Source of the DNA: Sphingomonas parapaucimobilis NBRC 15100
GTDB taxonomy: Bacteria > Pseudomonadota > Alphaproteobacteria > Sphingomonadales > Sphingomonadaceae
Direction of reading: 5' to 3'
Assembly: GCF_000787715.1 (NCBI RefSeq)
Contig: NZ_BBPI01000009.1
Coordinates: forward strand, 1-55,859
Length of the DNA stretch: 55,859 bases
Shown here: positions 42,046 through 50,687 of the stretch, in pieces
Position numbering within the stretch: the stretch's first letter is position 1
Layout of the letters: each line of letters opens with the position of its first letter
Position numbers and translations under genes: made by a program
The notes under the pieces: model-generated
What the model was told of the DNA's origin: nothing
What the model saw: only the letters and a program-made list of their open reading frames with translations
Databases searched by the model: none

Positions 42046-43118
42046 GGATCGCCCTTCTCGCCCATGTCCGCCAGCCGATCCGCCAGCCTTTCCTGGGCGG
42101 CATGGAAGCGCATGGCTGGTATCTGGCCGAGGGGCTGGCGGCGCGTGGGCATGAGGTGGTGCTGTTCGCCAGTGGCGACAGCGACCCGCGCTTCACCCTC
42201 GATCCGGTCCTGCCGGTCCATTACGAAGCCATCTTCCCCTGGGCCGAGCATCGCGGCAAGCCCGAGCTGATCGCGCATGTCGATGCGGGCTATGCCGCCG
42301 CCTGCGACCGGATCGCGCGCGGCGGGTTCGACGTGGTGCATAACAACAGCCTGCACCGCTTCCCGCTGGAGCAACGCCGGACTGCGCAGGTCCCGACCGT
42401 CACTTCGCTGCACGTGCCGCCCTATGACGCGCTCCACCATTTCGTGTCGATCAGCCCCAGCCCGACCCACAGGCTGACCGTCACCTCCGCCCGCCAGTTG
42501 CAGGCCTGGTGGCCGAACGGCGCGCCGCCCGAGGCCTCGGTCCTGCACAATGCCATCGACCCGGCCGCCTGGCCCTTTGCCGAGCAGGGCAATGGCGAAG
42601 CGGTGTGGTGCGGGCGGATCACCCCCAACAAGGGCACGCATCTCGCCGTCCGCGCCGCGCGGGAAGCGGGCGTCGCGTTGACCCTGTTCGGCGCGGTCGA
42701 GGACCCGGACTATTTCGCCGCCGAGGTCGAGCCGCTGCTGGGCGGCGGCATCCGCTATGGCGGGCATCTCGACGGCACGGGCCTGGCGCGGGAACTGGGC
42801 CGTGCATCGGTGTTCCTCTTCACCCCCTGCTGGGACGAGCCGTTCGGGCTGGTCGCGATCGAGGCGATGGCGTGCGGCCTGCCCGTCGCCGCATTCGATG
42901 CAGGCGCGGCGCGCGAAGTCGTGGGCGAGGCCGGATGCATCGCCTCGGCCGGGGATGTCACCGCGCTGGCCGACGCCTTGATCCGGGCCATGGCCATCCC
43001 GCGCCACACCGCCCGTCGCCGGGTAGAGGCGCATTTCGCCCGCGACCTGTGGCTCGACCGTTGCGAGGCGCTTTACGCCAGCGTCCGGGGCGCCTTGCCG
43101 AGTGCCATCGCGGCGTGA
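42042..43118 (+). CDS. GT4 family glycosyltransferase
   Basis: 358-aa GT-B retaining glycosyltransferase. The N-terminal domain has PFLGGMEAHGWYLAEGLAARGHEV; the donor domain has WCGRITPNKGTHLAVRAA and PCWDEPFGLVAIEAMACGLPVAAF with the E-x7-E pattern. The form is close to the tandem GT4 enzymes that act on sugars or exopolysaccharide repeat units. No signal or membrane helix. Coupled at both ends by 4-bp overlaps. Confidence 0.87.
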   Translation: MRIALLAHVRQPIRQPFLGGMEAHGWYLAEGLAARGHEVVLFASGDSDPRFTLDPVLPVHYEAIFPWAEHRGKPELIAHVDAGYAAACDRIARGGFDVVHNNSLHRFPLEQRRTAQVPTVTSLHVPPYDALHHFVSISPSPTHRLTVTSARQLQAWWPNGAPPEASVLHNAIDPAAWPFAEQGNGEAVWCGRITPNKGTHLAVRAAREAGVALTLFGAVEDPDYFAAEVEPLLGGGIRYGGHLDGTGLARELGRASVFLFTPCWDEPFGLVAIEAMACGLPVAAFDAGAAREVVGEAGCIASAGDVTALADALIRAMAIPRHTARRRVEAHFARDLWLDRCEALYASVRGALPSAIAA

Positions 43119-44029
43119 GCGAGGATGATGTGATCGCAGGCCAGAGAGAGGGACTGCTCGACCTGTATCGCCGCCATGTCACGCCGGGAGAGCCCTATGC
43201 GCTGGTCGATTTCCCCGACCATCCCAATGTGGGGGACAGCGCGATCTGGTTGGGGGAGATCGCGCTGCTTCACGCGGTCGGCTCGGGTGATCCGGCCTAT
43301 GTCTGCCGCTGGGACGATTTCGACGAAGCGGCCTTCCGCGCCGCCTGCCCCACCGGGCCGATCCTGATCCATGGCGGCGGGAATCTGGGCGACATCTGGC
43401 CGCATCACCAGCAGTTTCGCGAACAGCTGATCGAACGCTTTCCCGATCGCCGGATCGTCCAGTTGCCCCAGTCGATCCACTTTCGCGACCCAGCCCATCG
43501 CGACCGCTTCGCCGCGCTGGTGGACAGGCATCCGAACTTTCACCTGTATGTCCGCGACACGGCAAGCCTCGACCTGGCCCGCCGCCATTTCCATTGCCCC
43601 AGTACGCTCGCCCCCGACTCCGCCTTCGGCCTGGGCCGCATCGAGCGACCGGTTTCGGCGGATTGCCGCGCGCTGATGCTGCTCCGCTCCGACGCCGAAC
43701 GCGCGGCGCGTGACGACACGCCGTTGTTGAGCTTGCCTGATACGGTCGCCTTGGACTGGCTCGACGAACCGCCGGTGGCGGCGTCCGCTCCGACCGAGCG
43801 GGCACGGGAGCGCGTCGAACGCGGGCTGAAGCTGCTCGCCCGCGGGGAGCGGATCGTCACCGATCGCCTGCACGGCCATATTCTGGCCCTGCTGCTCGGC
43901 GTCCGCCACGTCGTGCTGGACAATGACTATGGCAAGGTCTGCGCCTATATAAGCGCATGGACGGCGCAAAGCCCGCTCGTCCGACAGGCCCGGTCTTCGC
44001 AGGAGGCGGCGGAGATGATCGCGGGATGA
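43115..44029 (+). CDS. Polysaccharide pyruvyl transferase family protein
   Basis: 304-aa protein of the PS_pyruv_trans family, which uses PEP to add a pyruvate ketal to a terminal sugar. Motifs: FPDHPNVGDSAIWLGE (N-terminal glycine/Asp loop), ILIHGGGNLGDIWP, IVQLPQSIHF, and TDRLHGHILALLLG. All are family hallmarks and look intact. GTG start at 43115 overlaps the upstream stop; its stop overlaps the next ATG. A pyruvylated final product is the strongest single clue to this operon's chemistry. Confidence 0.88.
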   Translation: MSEDDVIAGQREGLLDLYRRHVTPGEPYALVDFPDHPNVGDSAIWLGEIALLHAVGSGDPAYVCRWDDFDEAAFRAACPTGPILIHGGGNLGDIWPHHQQFREQLIERFPDRRIVQLPQSIHFRDPAHRDRFAALVDRHPNFHLYVRDTASLDLARRHFHCPSTLAPDSAFGLGRIERPVSADCRALMLLRSDAERAARDDTPLLSLPDTVALDWLDEPPVAASAPTERARERVERGLKLLARGERIVTDRLHGHILALLLGVRHVVLDNDYGKVCAYISAWTAQSPLVRQARSSQEAAEMIAG

Positions 44030-44922
44030 TCGATATCGGCCTGCTGATCTGCACCCGCAACCGCTGCCGCAGTCTCGCCGCCACGCTCGCCTCGGTCGAT
44101 GCCGCCGCCCGGCATCCGGGTAGCGGCGCGGTCGAACTGATCCTGGTCGACAATGGCTCGACCGACGCCACGGCGGCGGTGATCCGGCACTGGGCGATAG
44201 ACAGGCCCTTTCCCGTGCGTTTGTTGTCGGAACCGCTGCCCGGCCTGGCCCGCGCCCGCAACCGGGCGCTTCGGGCGGCGCGGGGGCGGATCGTCGCGAT
44301 GACCGACGATGACTGCGTACTGCACCCCGATTATTTCGCGCAGGCGGCCCGGGCCTTTGCGGGGCAGCCCGCCCCCGTCATCATCGGGGGGCGTATCCTG
44401 CGCGGCGACCCCGCCGACCTGCTGCTGACCGTCAAGCTGGAGGATCATCCGATGATCGCCGAGCCGGGCAGCTTTCCCGGCGGCTTCGTCATGGGCGCCA
44501 ATCTGGCCTTCACTGCCGATGTCGGCCACATGGTCGGGCCGTTCGACGAACGCTTCGGGGCGGGTGCGCCGTTCCGCGCCGCCGAGGATACCGACTTCCT
44601 GCTGCGCGCGCAGGCGCTGGACCTGTCGATCCGCTATGACCCCGGCTTCGTGGTCGACCATCATCATGGCCGCCGCCGGGAGGACGAAGCCGTCGCGCTC
44701 CTCGCGGGATACGGCTTTGGCGACGGAGCGCTTTACGCCAAGCATGTCATGACCGACAGCCGGGTCCGCCGCTGGCTGGCGGCGGACGTCCGCAACCTGC
44801 GCGAGCGCTTTGCCGGGCCGGTGCCGACGATCCGGCATTTCCACGCCTTTCGTTTGCGCCATGTGCTGGCGGGCCTTGCCGCCTATGGCCGCACGGCGTT
44901 CAGAAATCCGCGCTCAGCCTGA
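44026..44922 (+). CDS. GT2 family glycosyltransferase
   Basis: 298-aa GT-A glycosyltransferase. LLICTRNRCRSLAATLASV at the N-terminus, LVDNGSTDAT, then MTDDDCVLHPDYFAQ as the DxD segment (about residue 90), and a C-terminal catalytic stretch around FRAAEDTDFLLRA. It is the last gene of the six-gene operon. Its 3' end overlaps the 3' end of the convergent TonB receptor gene by 23 bp, so the two transcripts would be antisense there. Confidence 0.88.
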   Translation: MIDIGLLICTRNRCRSLAATLASVDAAARHPGSGAVELILVDNGSTDATAAVIRHWAIDRPFPVRLLSEPLPGLARARNRALRAARGRIVAMTDDDCVLHPDYFAQAARAFAGQPAPVIIGGRILRGDPADLLLTVKLEDHPMIAEPGSFPGGFVMGANLAFTADVGHMVGPFDERFGAGAPFRAAEDTDFLLRAQALDLSIRYDPGFVVDHHHGRRREDEAVALLAGYGFGDGALYAKHVMTDSRVRRWLAADVRNLRERFAGPVPTIRHFHAFRLRHVLAGLAAYGRTAFRNPRSA

Positions 44923-47275
44923 CCCCCACGGTGCGCGGACGCAGCGGCGTCGAGACATTGCGCCGCCCCAGCAGGAACGGATTGCCATAGGCGAAGCGAT
45001 TGCCCCGCTCGTCGAGCAGATTGTCGAGCGTCAGCGCCAGAGCATAACCGCCCCGCCGTGCGGTCAGTCCCAGATTGGCGACACCGTAACCGCCCTGCCG
45101 CACGTCGAACATGTCACCGACGCCCAGCACCGACGGACCGACAAAGGCCAGCTCCCCGCGCGTCGACAGCACCGTATCGCGGCCGAGCGAGACATTGCGG
45201 ACCAGCCCCAGCCGGGCCGAGATGCTGGGCGTCTCCGGCAGGCGGTGGTTGCTGGCGCGGCTGAGCGCGGCGGTCGAACCCGTGACCTCGTTGTCTGCCA
45301 CGAACATCGCCGCGGTCAGGTGCCAGTCGCGCTGCGGCACCCATTCGATCCAGCCCTCCAGCGCGTCGACGCGGGCGTCGCCGATATTGCTCGTCACCGG
45401 CTGCCCAGACCGGTTGAGCAGATCGGCCTGGATCGCCTTCCAGCGCGCGTGCGACAGGCTGACCGAGGCCGACAGTCCGGTCGCGCCGCGACGCACATGG
45501 CGCAGGCCCGCCTCGACCATCTGGATCGAGTCCGCCTCGAAGTTCGCAACCCGCCCGACACCTGCCGCGACGGCCAGGCCGCCGGTGCGGAAGCCGGACT
45601 GATACCGCCCGAACGCGGTCCAGTCGCCGCCCAGCGCCCAGGAAAATCCGAAGGTCGGATCGACCCGCGTGGTCGACCGCCCTCGTACGAAATTCCTGGA
45701 TCGCGGCGTGATCGACGGTTCGCCGTCGACCCGCGCGGCGGTCACGCGCCCGCCCAGCGTCAGCCACAAGCGGCCGGTTACGGGCTGCGTCGCCTCGCCG
45801 AACACCGCACCGCTGCGCGTGACGTTGGTCACGCCGATCACCGGCCGCACCCCCTGACGCAGGGTCAGCGACCGCCCCATCACCGACTGGTCCGACACGA
45901 AATTGATGCCGACCACCCAGGACCCGCCGCCGGGCAGCCGTCGCGACACACGGCTTTCGTGCGAGAACAGGGTCTTGCCGCTGTTCAGCTGATAGGATCC
46001 GCGCGGCAGGATGGTGCTGGCATCGAACTGCTCGAACGACGCGCCTTTCACCAGGCCCGAGGCCGAGACGAATTGCAGCCCGCTTGCCCAGTGTTTGGAC
46101 AGGAGCAGCCGCCCGAACCGCATATCGCTCCAGAATGGCTGGGCGATCGCCGAGCGGCTGGCCAGCGCGTCCTCGCCAAGCACATATTGTGCGTCGCGCG
46201 ACACGATCGACTGGGTGCCGCCGCCCAGCTCGGCGTGCCAGCCGCCCCCGACATTCCAGGCCAGCGTGCCGCGCAAACCGCTGGTCAGGACCCGGTTGAT
46301 GTTGCGCGCGCCGGTCCGCAGATTGTCGATATAGCCGCCATCGACCGCGTGATAACCGACCAGCCGGACGCCCAGCGTATTCGCCAGCAGCACCTTGTTG
46401 GCGACCGCCGCCACGTCGTTGCTCGCCGCCCCGCCCCCGGTCAGCGCGCCACCCCATTCGATCCGTCCGCCGTCGCGGGTCAGCGAGACCGGGTTGGAGG
46501 TCAGGCGAACGATCCCGCCGATCGCGCCCGAGCCGTGCAGCGCGCCCTGCGGCCCTTCGGCAATCTCGACCTCACCGATATCGTAGAGTTTCAGCCCCGG
46601 ATCGGGTCCGGCAAAGGCAATCTGCACTTCGTCGAGATACAGGCTGGCGGTGGACTCGGTCGCACCGTTGAAGCTGCTGTCGGCAATGCCCCGGATGAAC
46701 AGCTTGTTGCGCCCCGGCCCCAGCGCGGTGGTCTGAAGGATCGGCGTCTGGCCTGCGACATCGCTGAGGTCGATCGATCCGTTGGGCAGCGCCACGCCGC
46801 GCCCGATCACTGATACGCTGCCCGGATAGCGGGCCAGCTCGGTGCCCTGCTTGCTGGCGGTCACGATGATGTCGCCGGTCCGGCCGACAGGCGGTGGAAC
46901 GGCGGGCGGAGGACGGCTGGCGGATGGGGGACGCGGCGATCCGACGATACGGAAGCTGACGGCATCGATCGCGATGGCACGATAGCCGGTCCCGCGCAGC
47001 AATTGCGCCAAGGCTCTGGCGGGCGGCGCGCCGGTGGTCAGCGCGCGGGTGCGGACCTCCCCCAGGCGGGGATCGGTGGCGACGACGGTGATGCCAGCCT
47101 GCCGCGCCAGTTCGCGCAGCGCGAAATCGAGCCGTGCCGGGGCCAGGACGATCCGACCTGATGCCGCTGCACCGATGGCCTGCGCCCGACCGGCGACGGG
47201 CAAGGCAAGGGCAGTCGCGACCAACAGGCCGCGTTCAATGAACCCCGTCCGACGCCCGCAAAATCCAGTCCCCAC
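44900..47275 (-). CDS. TonB-dependent receptor with STN signalling domain
   Basis: 791-aa outer-membrane receptor of the FecA type. After a signal peptide (about residues 1-33, ending GRAQA), a STN domain (about 40-105, FALRELARQAGITVVATD) would contact FecR across the periplasm. Plug (about 125-240, VTASKQGTELARYPGS) and barrel follow, ending VGVRLSADF. Start taken as GTG at 47275, overlapping fecR by 41 bp; a TTG at 47224 is possible but would remove the basic part of the signal. The ligand is not evident: iron chelate by family habit, glycan by context. Confidence 0.88.
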   Translation of the reverse strand: MGTGFCGRRTGFIERGLLVATALALPVAGRAQAIGAAASGRIVLAPARLDFALRELARQAGITVVATDPRLGEVRTRALTTGAPPARALAQLLRGTGYRAIAIDAVSFRIVGSPRPPSASRPPPAVPPPVGRTGDIIVTASKQGTELARYPGSVSVIGRGVALPNGSIDLSDVAGQTPILQTTALGPGRNKLFIRGIADSSFNGATESTASLYLDEVQIAFAGPDPGLKLYDIGEVEIAEGPQGALHGSGAIGGIVRLTSNPVSLTRDGGRIEWGGALTGGGAASNDVAAVANKVLLANTLGVRLVGYHAVDGGYIDNLRTGARNINRVLTSGLRGTLAWNVGGGWHAELGGGTQSIVSRDAQYVLGEDALASRSAIAQPFWSDMRFGRLLLSKHWASGLQFVSASGLVKGASFEQFDASTILPRGSYQLNSGKTLFSHESRVSRRLPGGGSWVVGINFVSDQSVMGRSLTLRQGVRPVIGVTNVTRSGAVFGEATQPVTGRLWLTLGGRVTAARVDGEPSITPRSRNFVRGRSTTRVDPTFGFSWALGGDWTAFGRYQSGFRTGGLAVAAGVGRVANFEADSIQMVEAGLRHVRRGATGLSASVSLSHARWKAIQADLLNRSGQPVTSNIGDARVDALEGWIEWVPQRDWHLTAAMFVADNEVTGSTAALSRASNHRLPETPSISARLGLVRNVSLGRDTVLSTRGELAFVGPSVLGVGDMFDVRQGGYGVANLGLTARRGGYALALTLDNLLDERGNRFAYGNPFLLGRRNVSTPLRPRTVGVRLSADF

Positions 47276-48182
47276 CGCTCTGGCGCCACTCCGCTCCGAT
47301 CAGCTTCGCAAGACGTGGAACGTCCCGGCTGGCGTCGCCCGTCACCCGGACCAGCCCGGTGACGCTGCGTTTCGCCAACGGCCCCTCCACCGCGATCCGC
47401 ATGCCATAGGCGGATTGCAATCGTGCAGCAATCGTGTCGACCGTATCGCCGTCCAGATCCAGCAGGCCGCGACGCCAGCCGCCGACCATCGCCGGATCGA
47501 CCCGCACGCGGCGCAATCTGCCCCGCGCCTCGTCCAGCCGTACCCCCTGCCCGGCGGTCAACTGCACCGTCTGCCCGCGGGGTGCGAGCGCCACCGCCCC
47601 TTCCGCAACCGTCACATCCAGCCGAGCCCCCTCACGCCGGACGTTGAACACGGTCCCCACATCGCGGATGGCAACGTCGCCGGAGCGGAGTTCGAAAGGA
47701 GCGGAGGCGTCGTGCCGAACGCGGAACAGCGCCTGTCCGCTCTCCAGCGTCGCGACCCGCATGTCGTTGCGGTCGAGCCGAAGCCGCGATCCCCCCGCCA
47801 ATTCGACCTGCGTGCCGTCGTTCAGGGCAATGACCCGCGTCTCGCCCGGCCGGGTCTGTTCGACCCGGATGTCGGGGTGCGCCTGCATCAGCACCGGCCC
47901 CGCGATCAGCGCGACGGCGGCCGCGACGCCGCCCATCAACCACCAACGACCCCACCCCCTGTTGTCGTTGGCAGCGACCGGGGCCTCCAGCGGTGGCTCG
48001 GCAATGACGGGTTCCGGTTCGGCCACGGGGGCGACCAGCAAGGCATCGGCCATCGCCACCGCGTCATAGGCGCGCGCATTGGCCGGGCTGTCCTCCAGCC
48101 AGGTCGCAAAGGCATCCCATTCGGCCGCGCTCATGTCGCGCTGCCGGACGTGCCAGTCGATCGCCTGTTCCTCCCGCGTCAC
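47235..48182 (-). CDS. FecR-family anti-sigma factor
   Basis: 315-aa inner-membrane regulator. N-terminal cytosolic anti-sigma domain (DUF4880, about residues 5-50: AIDWHVRQRDMSAAEWDAFATWL), one membrane helix (about 83-103), then a periplasmic FecR domain (about 115-215, GETRVIALNDGTQVELAGGS) and a C-terminal STN-like part (DUF4974). It would hold the ECF sigma factor until the receptor signals. GTG start overlaps the sigma-factor stop (GTGA at 48179-48182). Confidence 0.92.
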   Translation of the reverse strand: MTREEQAIDWHVRQRDMSAAEWDAFATWLEDSPANARAYDAVAMADALLVAPVAEPEPVIAEPPLEAPVAANDNRGWGRWWLMGGVAAAVALIAGPVLMQAHPDIRVEQTRPGETRVIALNDGTQVELAGGSRLRLDRNDMRVATLESGQALFRVRHDASAPFELRSGDVAIRDVGTVFNVRREGARLDVTVAEGAVALAPRGQTVQLTAGQGVRLDEARGRLRRVRVDPAMVGGWRRGLLDLDGDTVDTIAARLQSAYGMRIAVEGPLAKRSVTGLVRVTGDASRDVPRLAKLIGAEWRQSGGDWILRASDGVH

Positions 48183-48700
48183 TCGTCCCCGCTCCTTCCA
48201 CTGTCAGGACGACGCCGACACGCCTGATCCGCACCCTCCAATTCACGATTTTCTTGCAAAAATTGATAGGCGCGGCGGAGCAGCTTTTCGACGGCGCTGA
48301 CGGTGATGCCCATCCGTTCGGCAATGTCGCGCTGCGGCCGTTCCTCGAAGCGGAACAGGGTAAAGGCCTCGCGCATCCGGTCGGGCATCCGGGCGATCAT
48401 CGCATGGGCCTGGGCCAGCTCGCTGCGGCCCGATGCGATCCGTTCGGGATCGGCATATTCGGCGGATTGCGGCTGGACCTCTTCCCACGCCCCCTCCCGC
48501 ACGCCGCGCCGGGCAGCGGCAATGCGGCGGTCGGTCGCCAGATTGGTCGCCATGCGGCAGAGAAAGGGAATGGGCTGCTCGATCTGTCCGGCGTCCAGCC
48601 CCGATACGCGCAGCCACAGGTCCTGAAGCGCATCCTCCGCTTCGTCGGGCGAGCCAAGCCGGGCGGCGAGCAGGCGACGCAGCAGCGGGCGCGCCTCCAT
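48179..48700 (-). CDS. FecI-like ECF sigma factor
   Basis: 173-aa RNA polymerase sigma factor. Region 2 (about residues 10-75, PDEAEDALQDLWLRV and PFLCRMATNLATDRR) and region 4 (about 105-160, RMREAFTLFRFEERPQRDIAERMGITVSAVEKLLRRA). The ATG at 48700 is chosen because GGAAGG lies about 8 nt upstream; a TTG at 48730 would add ten residues. It is expected to transcribe fecR and the receptor when relieved by FecR. The gene follows the ChbG-type deacetylase by 44 bp. Confidence 0.9.
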   Translation of the reverse strand: MEARPLLRRLLAARLGSPDEAEDALQDLWLRVSGLDAGQIEQPIPFLCRMATNLATDRRIAAARRGVREGAWEEVQPQSAEYADPERIASGRSELAQAHAMIARMPDRMREAFTLFRFEERPQRDIAERMGITVSAVEKLLRRAYQFLQENRELEGADQACRRRPDSGRSGDE

Positions 48701-48744
48701 GAACCGGCCTTCCAGACCCTGATTACCCAAAGACCGCCCTCGTG

Positions 48745-49545
48745 TCAGGCGGCGAAGGCCAGCCCGCGTTGCGCCGCCATGTCAGACACCGAAACGGCGC
48801 GCAAGACATCGGCTTCGTCGCGCCGCGCCGCCGCGATCACGTCGCCCGCCCGCTTGCCCGCACCGGGATGGCACATCACCAGATGCTCCGCCCCGCCATG
48901 GTCCAGAAAGCGCGGCAACGCCTCGGCAAAGCGCCCGTCGAACCCGTAATGCCCGGCAAACCCCTCGTTGCAATGCAGGCCCTCCGCTTCCACCGCGCGG
49001 GTCAGGCCGCGCGAATGATAGGCGCTGCCGATCGCTTTGCCGCGCCAGGGCCGCCCCAGCAAGCCGATCAGCCGGTCCTCGCAGGTACGCACCCACGCGT
49101 CGGGCGCGCGCCGTCGGGTGATCGCCAGCACGATCGGGCGAACGCCGGGCAGCGCGTGCGAATGCTGATGCCCGTCGACAAAGGCGGGCGGACGGCCCAT
49201 CGCCGCCTCGAAACGGTCGAACTGCGCCTCGACCTCGCGCGTGATCTCGGCCGGATCGAGCTGCCCGCGCGACGCCAATCGCGTCAGCGGATCGATCCCC
49301 GGCATCAACCCGTCGCGGGTAAAGCCATTGGGGTGGATCGGCGCTTCCTCGGTCAGGGTCAGGTGCAGGCCGATCTGCGCGCTCTGCGGCACCGAACGCA
49401 GCATCACGCTGTCCTCCATCCAGTTCGGACGGAGGGTCATGCAGCTCGTCGCGTTCAGTTTTCCCGAGCGCAACAGCTCGGCAATGACCAGACTGTCGTC
49501 GGTGGAAAAGGCGAAATCGTCAGCGCAGAGAATAAGCCGGTTCAC
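48745..49545 (-). CDS. ChbG/HpnK (YdjC) family carbohydrate deacetylase
   Basis: 266-aa metal-dependent deacetylase. Key motifs: LILCADDFAFS at the N-terminus (metal-binding Asp-Asp), GLHLTLTEE, and FVDGHQHSHALPG (His ligands). ChbG removes one acetyl group from chitobiose; HpnK does so on hopanoid glycosides. The GTG start at 49545 places LILCADD at residue 4 and overlaps the preceding GT2 gene by 26 bp, so the pair probably makes or modifies one N-acetylhexosamine compound. Confidence 0.87.
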   Translation of the reverse strand: MNRLILCADDFAFSTDDSLVIAELLRSGKLNATSCMTLRPNWMEDSVMLRSVPQSAQIGLHLTLTEEAPIHPNGFTRDGLMPGIDPLTRLASRGQLDPAEITREVEAQFDRFEAAMGRPPAFVDGHQHSHALPGVRPIVLAITRRRAPDAWVRTCEDRLIGLLGRPWRGKAIGSAYHSRGLTRAVEAEGLHCNEGFAGHYGFDGRFAEALPRFLDHGGAEHLVMCHPGAGKRAGDVIAAARRDEADVLRAVSVSDMAAQRGLAFAA

Positions 49546-50419
49546 CCACGACCCCCGCCAGTTGCTGATAGGCCCGCTCGCGCATCCGCTCGGTCGTGAG
49601 CCGCCGCGCGCGCAGTCGCTTCGCAAGGAAATCGTAGAAGAACCAGTCCCCCGCAAACGGCGCCGCCACGCTGTAGACCAGCCGCTCGGTCAGCGTCCAG
49701 CGGATCGACTCCCGGTCGCGCTCGCGGTCGGAGGGGACGCACCAGAAGCCATCGGCATAGGCCATGGTGCCGTGGCGCATGACGCGGTGGATGACCTCAT
49801 GATCCTCCAGCACGTAATTCCAGCGGCGCGCGTCGAACCCGCCCGCCGCCTTCAGCGCCTCGGTGCGAAAGGCCTGGCCCGCCCCGCCCGCATGGCACTG
49901 GCGCGGCAGGAAGCGCGCCGCCAGCCGGATCGCGGCGGACTCGCGGCGACGCTCCGCTTCCCCGTCCTGGGGGGCGATGAAATAGGCCCCGGCGACGACG
50001 CAGCCCGGCCGCTCCAGCAGGGCTTGCGCCTGCGCCAGATAATCGGCCGGATAATAGGTGTCGGCATCGCAGGTCGCGACGAAGCGCGTATGCACATGGT
50101 CGAGGCCGAGGTGCAGCGCGTTGATCTTGCCGGGCAGGCCCTGATGCAACAGGATATGATCAAGCCCCAGCCGCTCGCAGGTATCGGTCGCCACCCGCGC
50201 GCTGGCGTCGAGCGAGCCATTGTCGACCAGCACGAGGCGGAACCGCACCGTCTGCGCCGCCAGGCTCTCCAGCGTGGCCGCCAGATCGCGCTCTTCGTTG
50301 AAAAAGGGCACGACCACGGTCCAGCACGGCGCGACATAGGCGCCCGTCCGTTCCGTCTTCCCCGCCTGAGCCCAGGCTTTGGCATTCCGCCAAGCCGCGC
50401 CTTCCGCATCGAGCAGCAT
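49520..50419 (-). CDS. GT2 family glycosyltransferase
   Basis: 299-aa inverting GT-A glycosyltransferase. VVVPFFNEERDLAATLESL (about residues 35-55), LVDNGSLDAS, CDADTYYPADYLAQ (DxD, about 118), and YVLEDHEVIHRVMRHG in place of the ED-x-QxxRW of processive enzymes, suggesting a single-transfer enzyme. A basic C-terminus (KRLRARRLTTERMRERA) may sit near the membrane. It starts a minus-strand run with the deacetylase, sigma factor, anti-sigma and receptor. Confidence 0.86.
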   Translation of the reverse strand: MLLDAEGAAWRNAKAWAQAGKTERTGAYVAPCWTVVVPFFNEERDLAATLESLAAQTVRFRLVLVDNGSLDASARVATDTCERLGLDHILLHQGLPGKINALHLGLDHVHTRFVATCDADTYYPADYLAQAQALLERPGCVVAGAYFIAPQDGEAERRRESAAIRLAARFLPRQCHAGGAGQAFRTEALKAAGGFDARRWNYVLEDHEVIHRVMRHGTMAYADGFWCVPSDRERDRESIRWTLTERLVYSVAAPFAGDWFFYDFLAKRLRARRLTTERMRERAYQQLAGVVGEPAYSLR

Positions 50420-50549
50420 TACCCCACCCCGCCCTTAAAACGACCAAGTCACCCGGTGGCCGAAGCCCCCGCCCGGCGGCGGCCAGCGCCGCAGCCAGAG
50501 ATGTTCATGGCTAAGACGGAGCAATCCCCGCCAAACCGGACATGGTGGC

Positions 50550-50563
50550 TGAAAATATTTTCA
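50550..50563. promoter_or_regulatory. AT-rich perfect palindrome in a divergent promoter region
   Basis: TGAAAATATTTTCA, a perfect 14-bp palindrome in a GC-rich background, between two divergent glycosyltransferase genes (268-bp gap). It is 130 bp before either start codon and could be an operator or a promoter element shared by both. The rest of the gap shows nothing I can assign. Confidence 0.35.
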
Positions 50564-50687
50564 CTCGGCCGGGAACCATGTCGATTTTCTTTGCGAAGGC
50601 CCCGGTGTCGATGACATGGGCGAGCCGCACCGGGCGGATCCGTGGGGCTTCGTTCCGCCTGTCGCCCATTCTCCAACAGGGTTCGTG

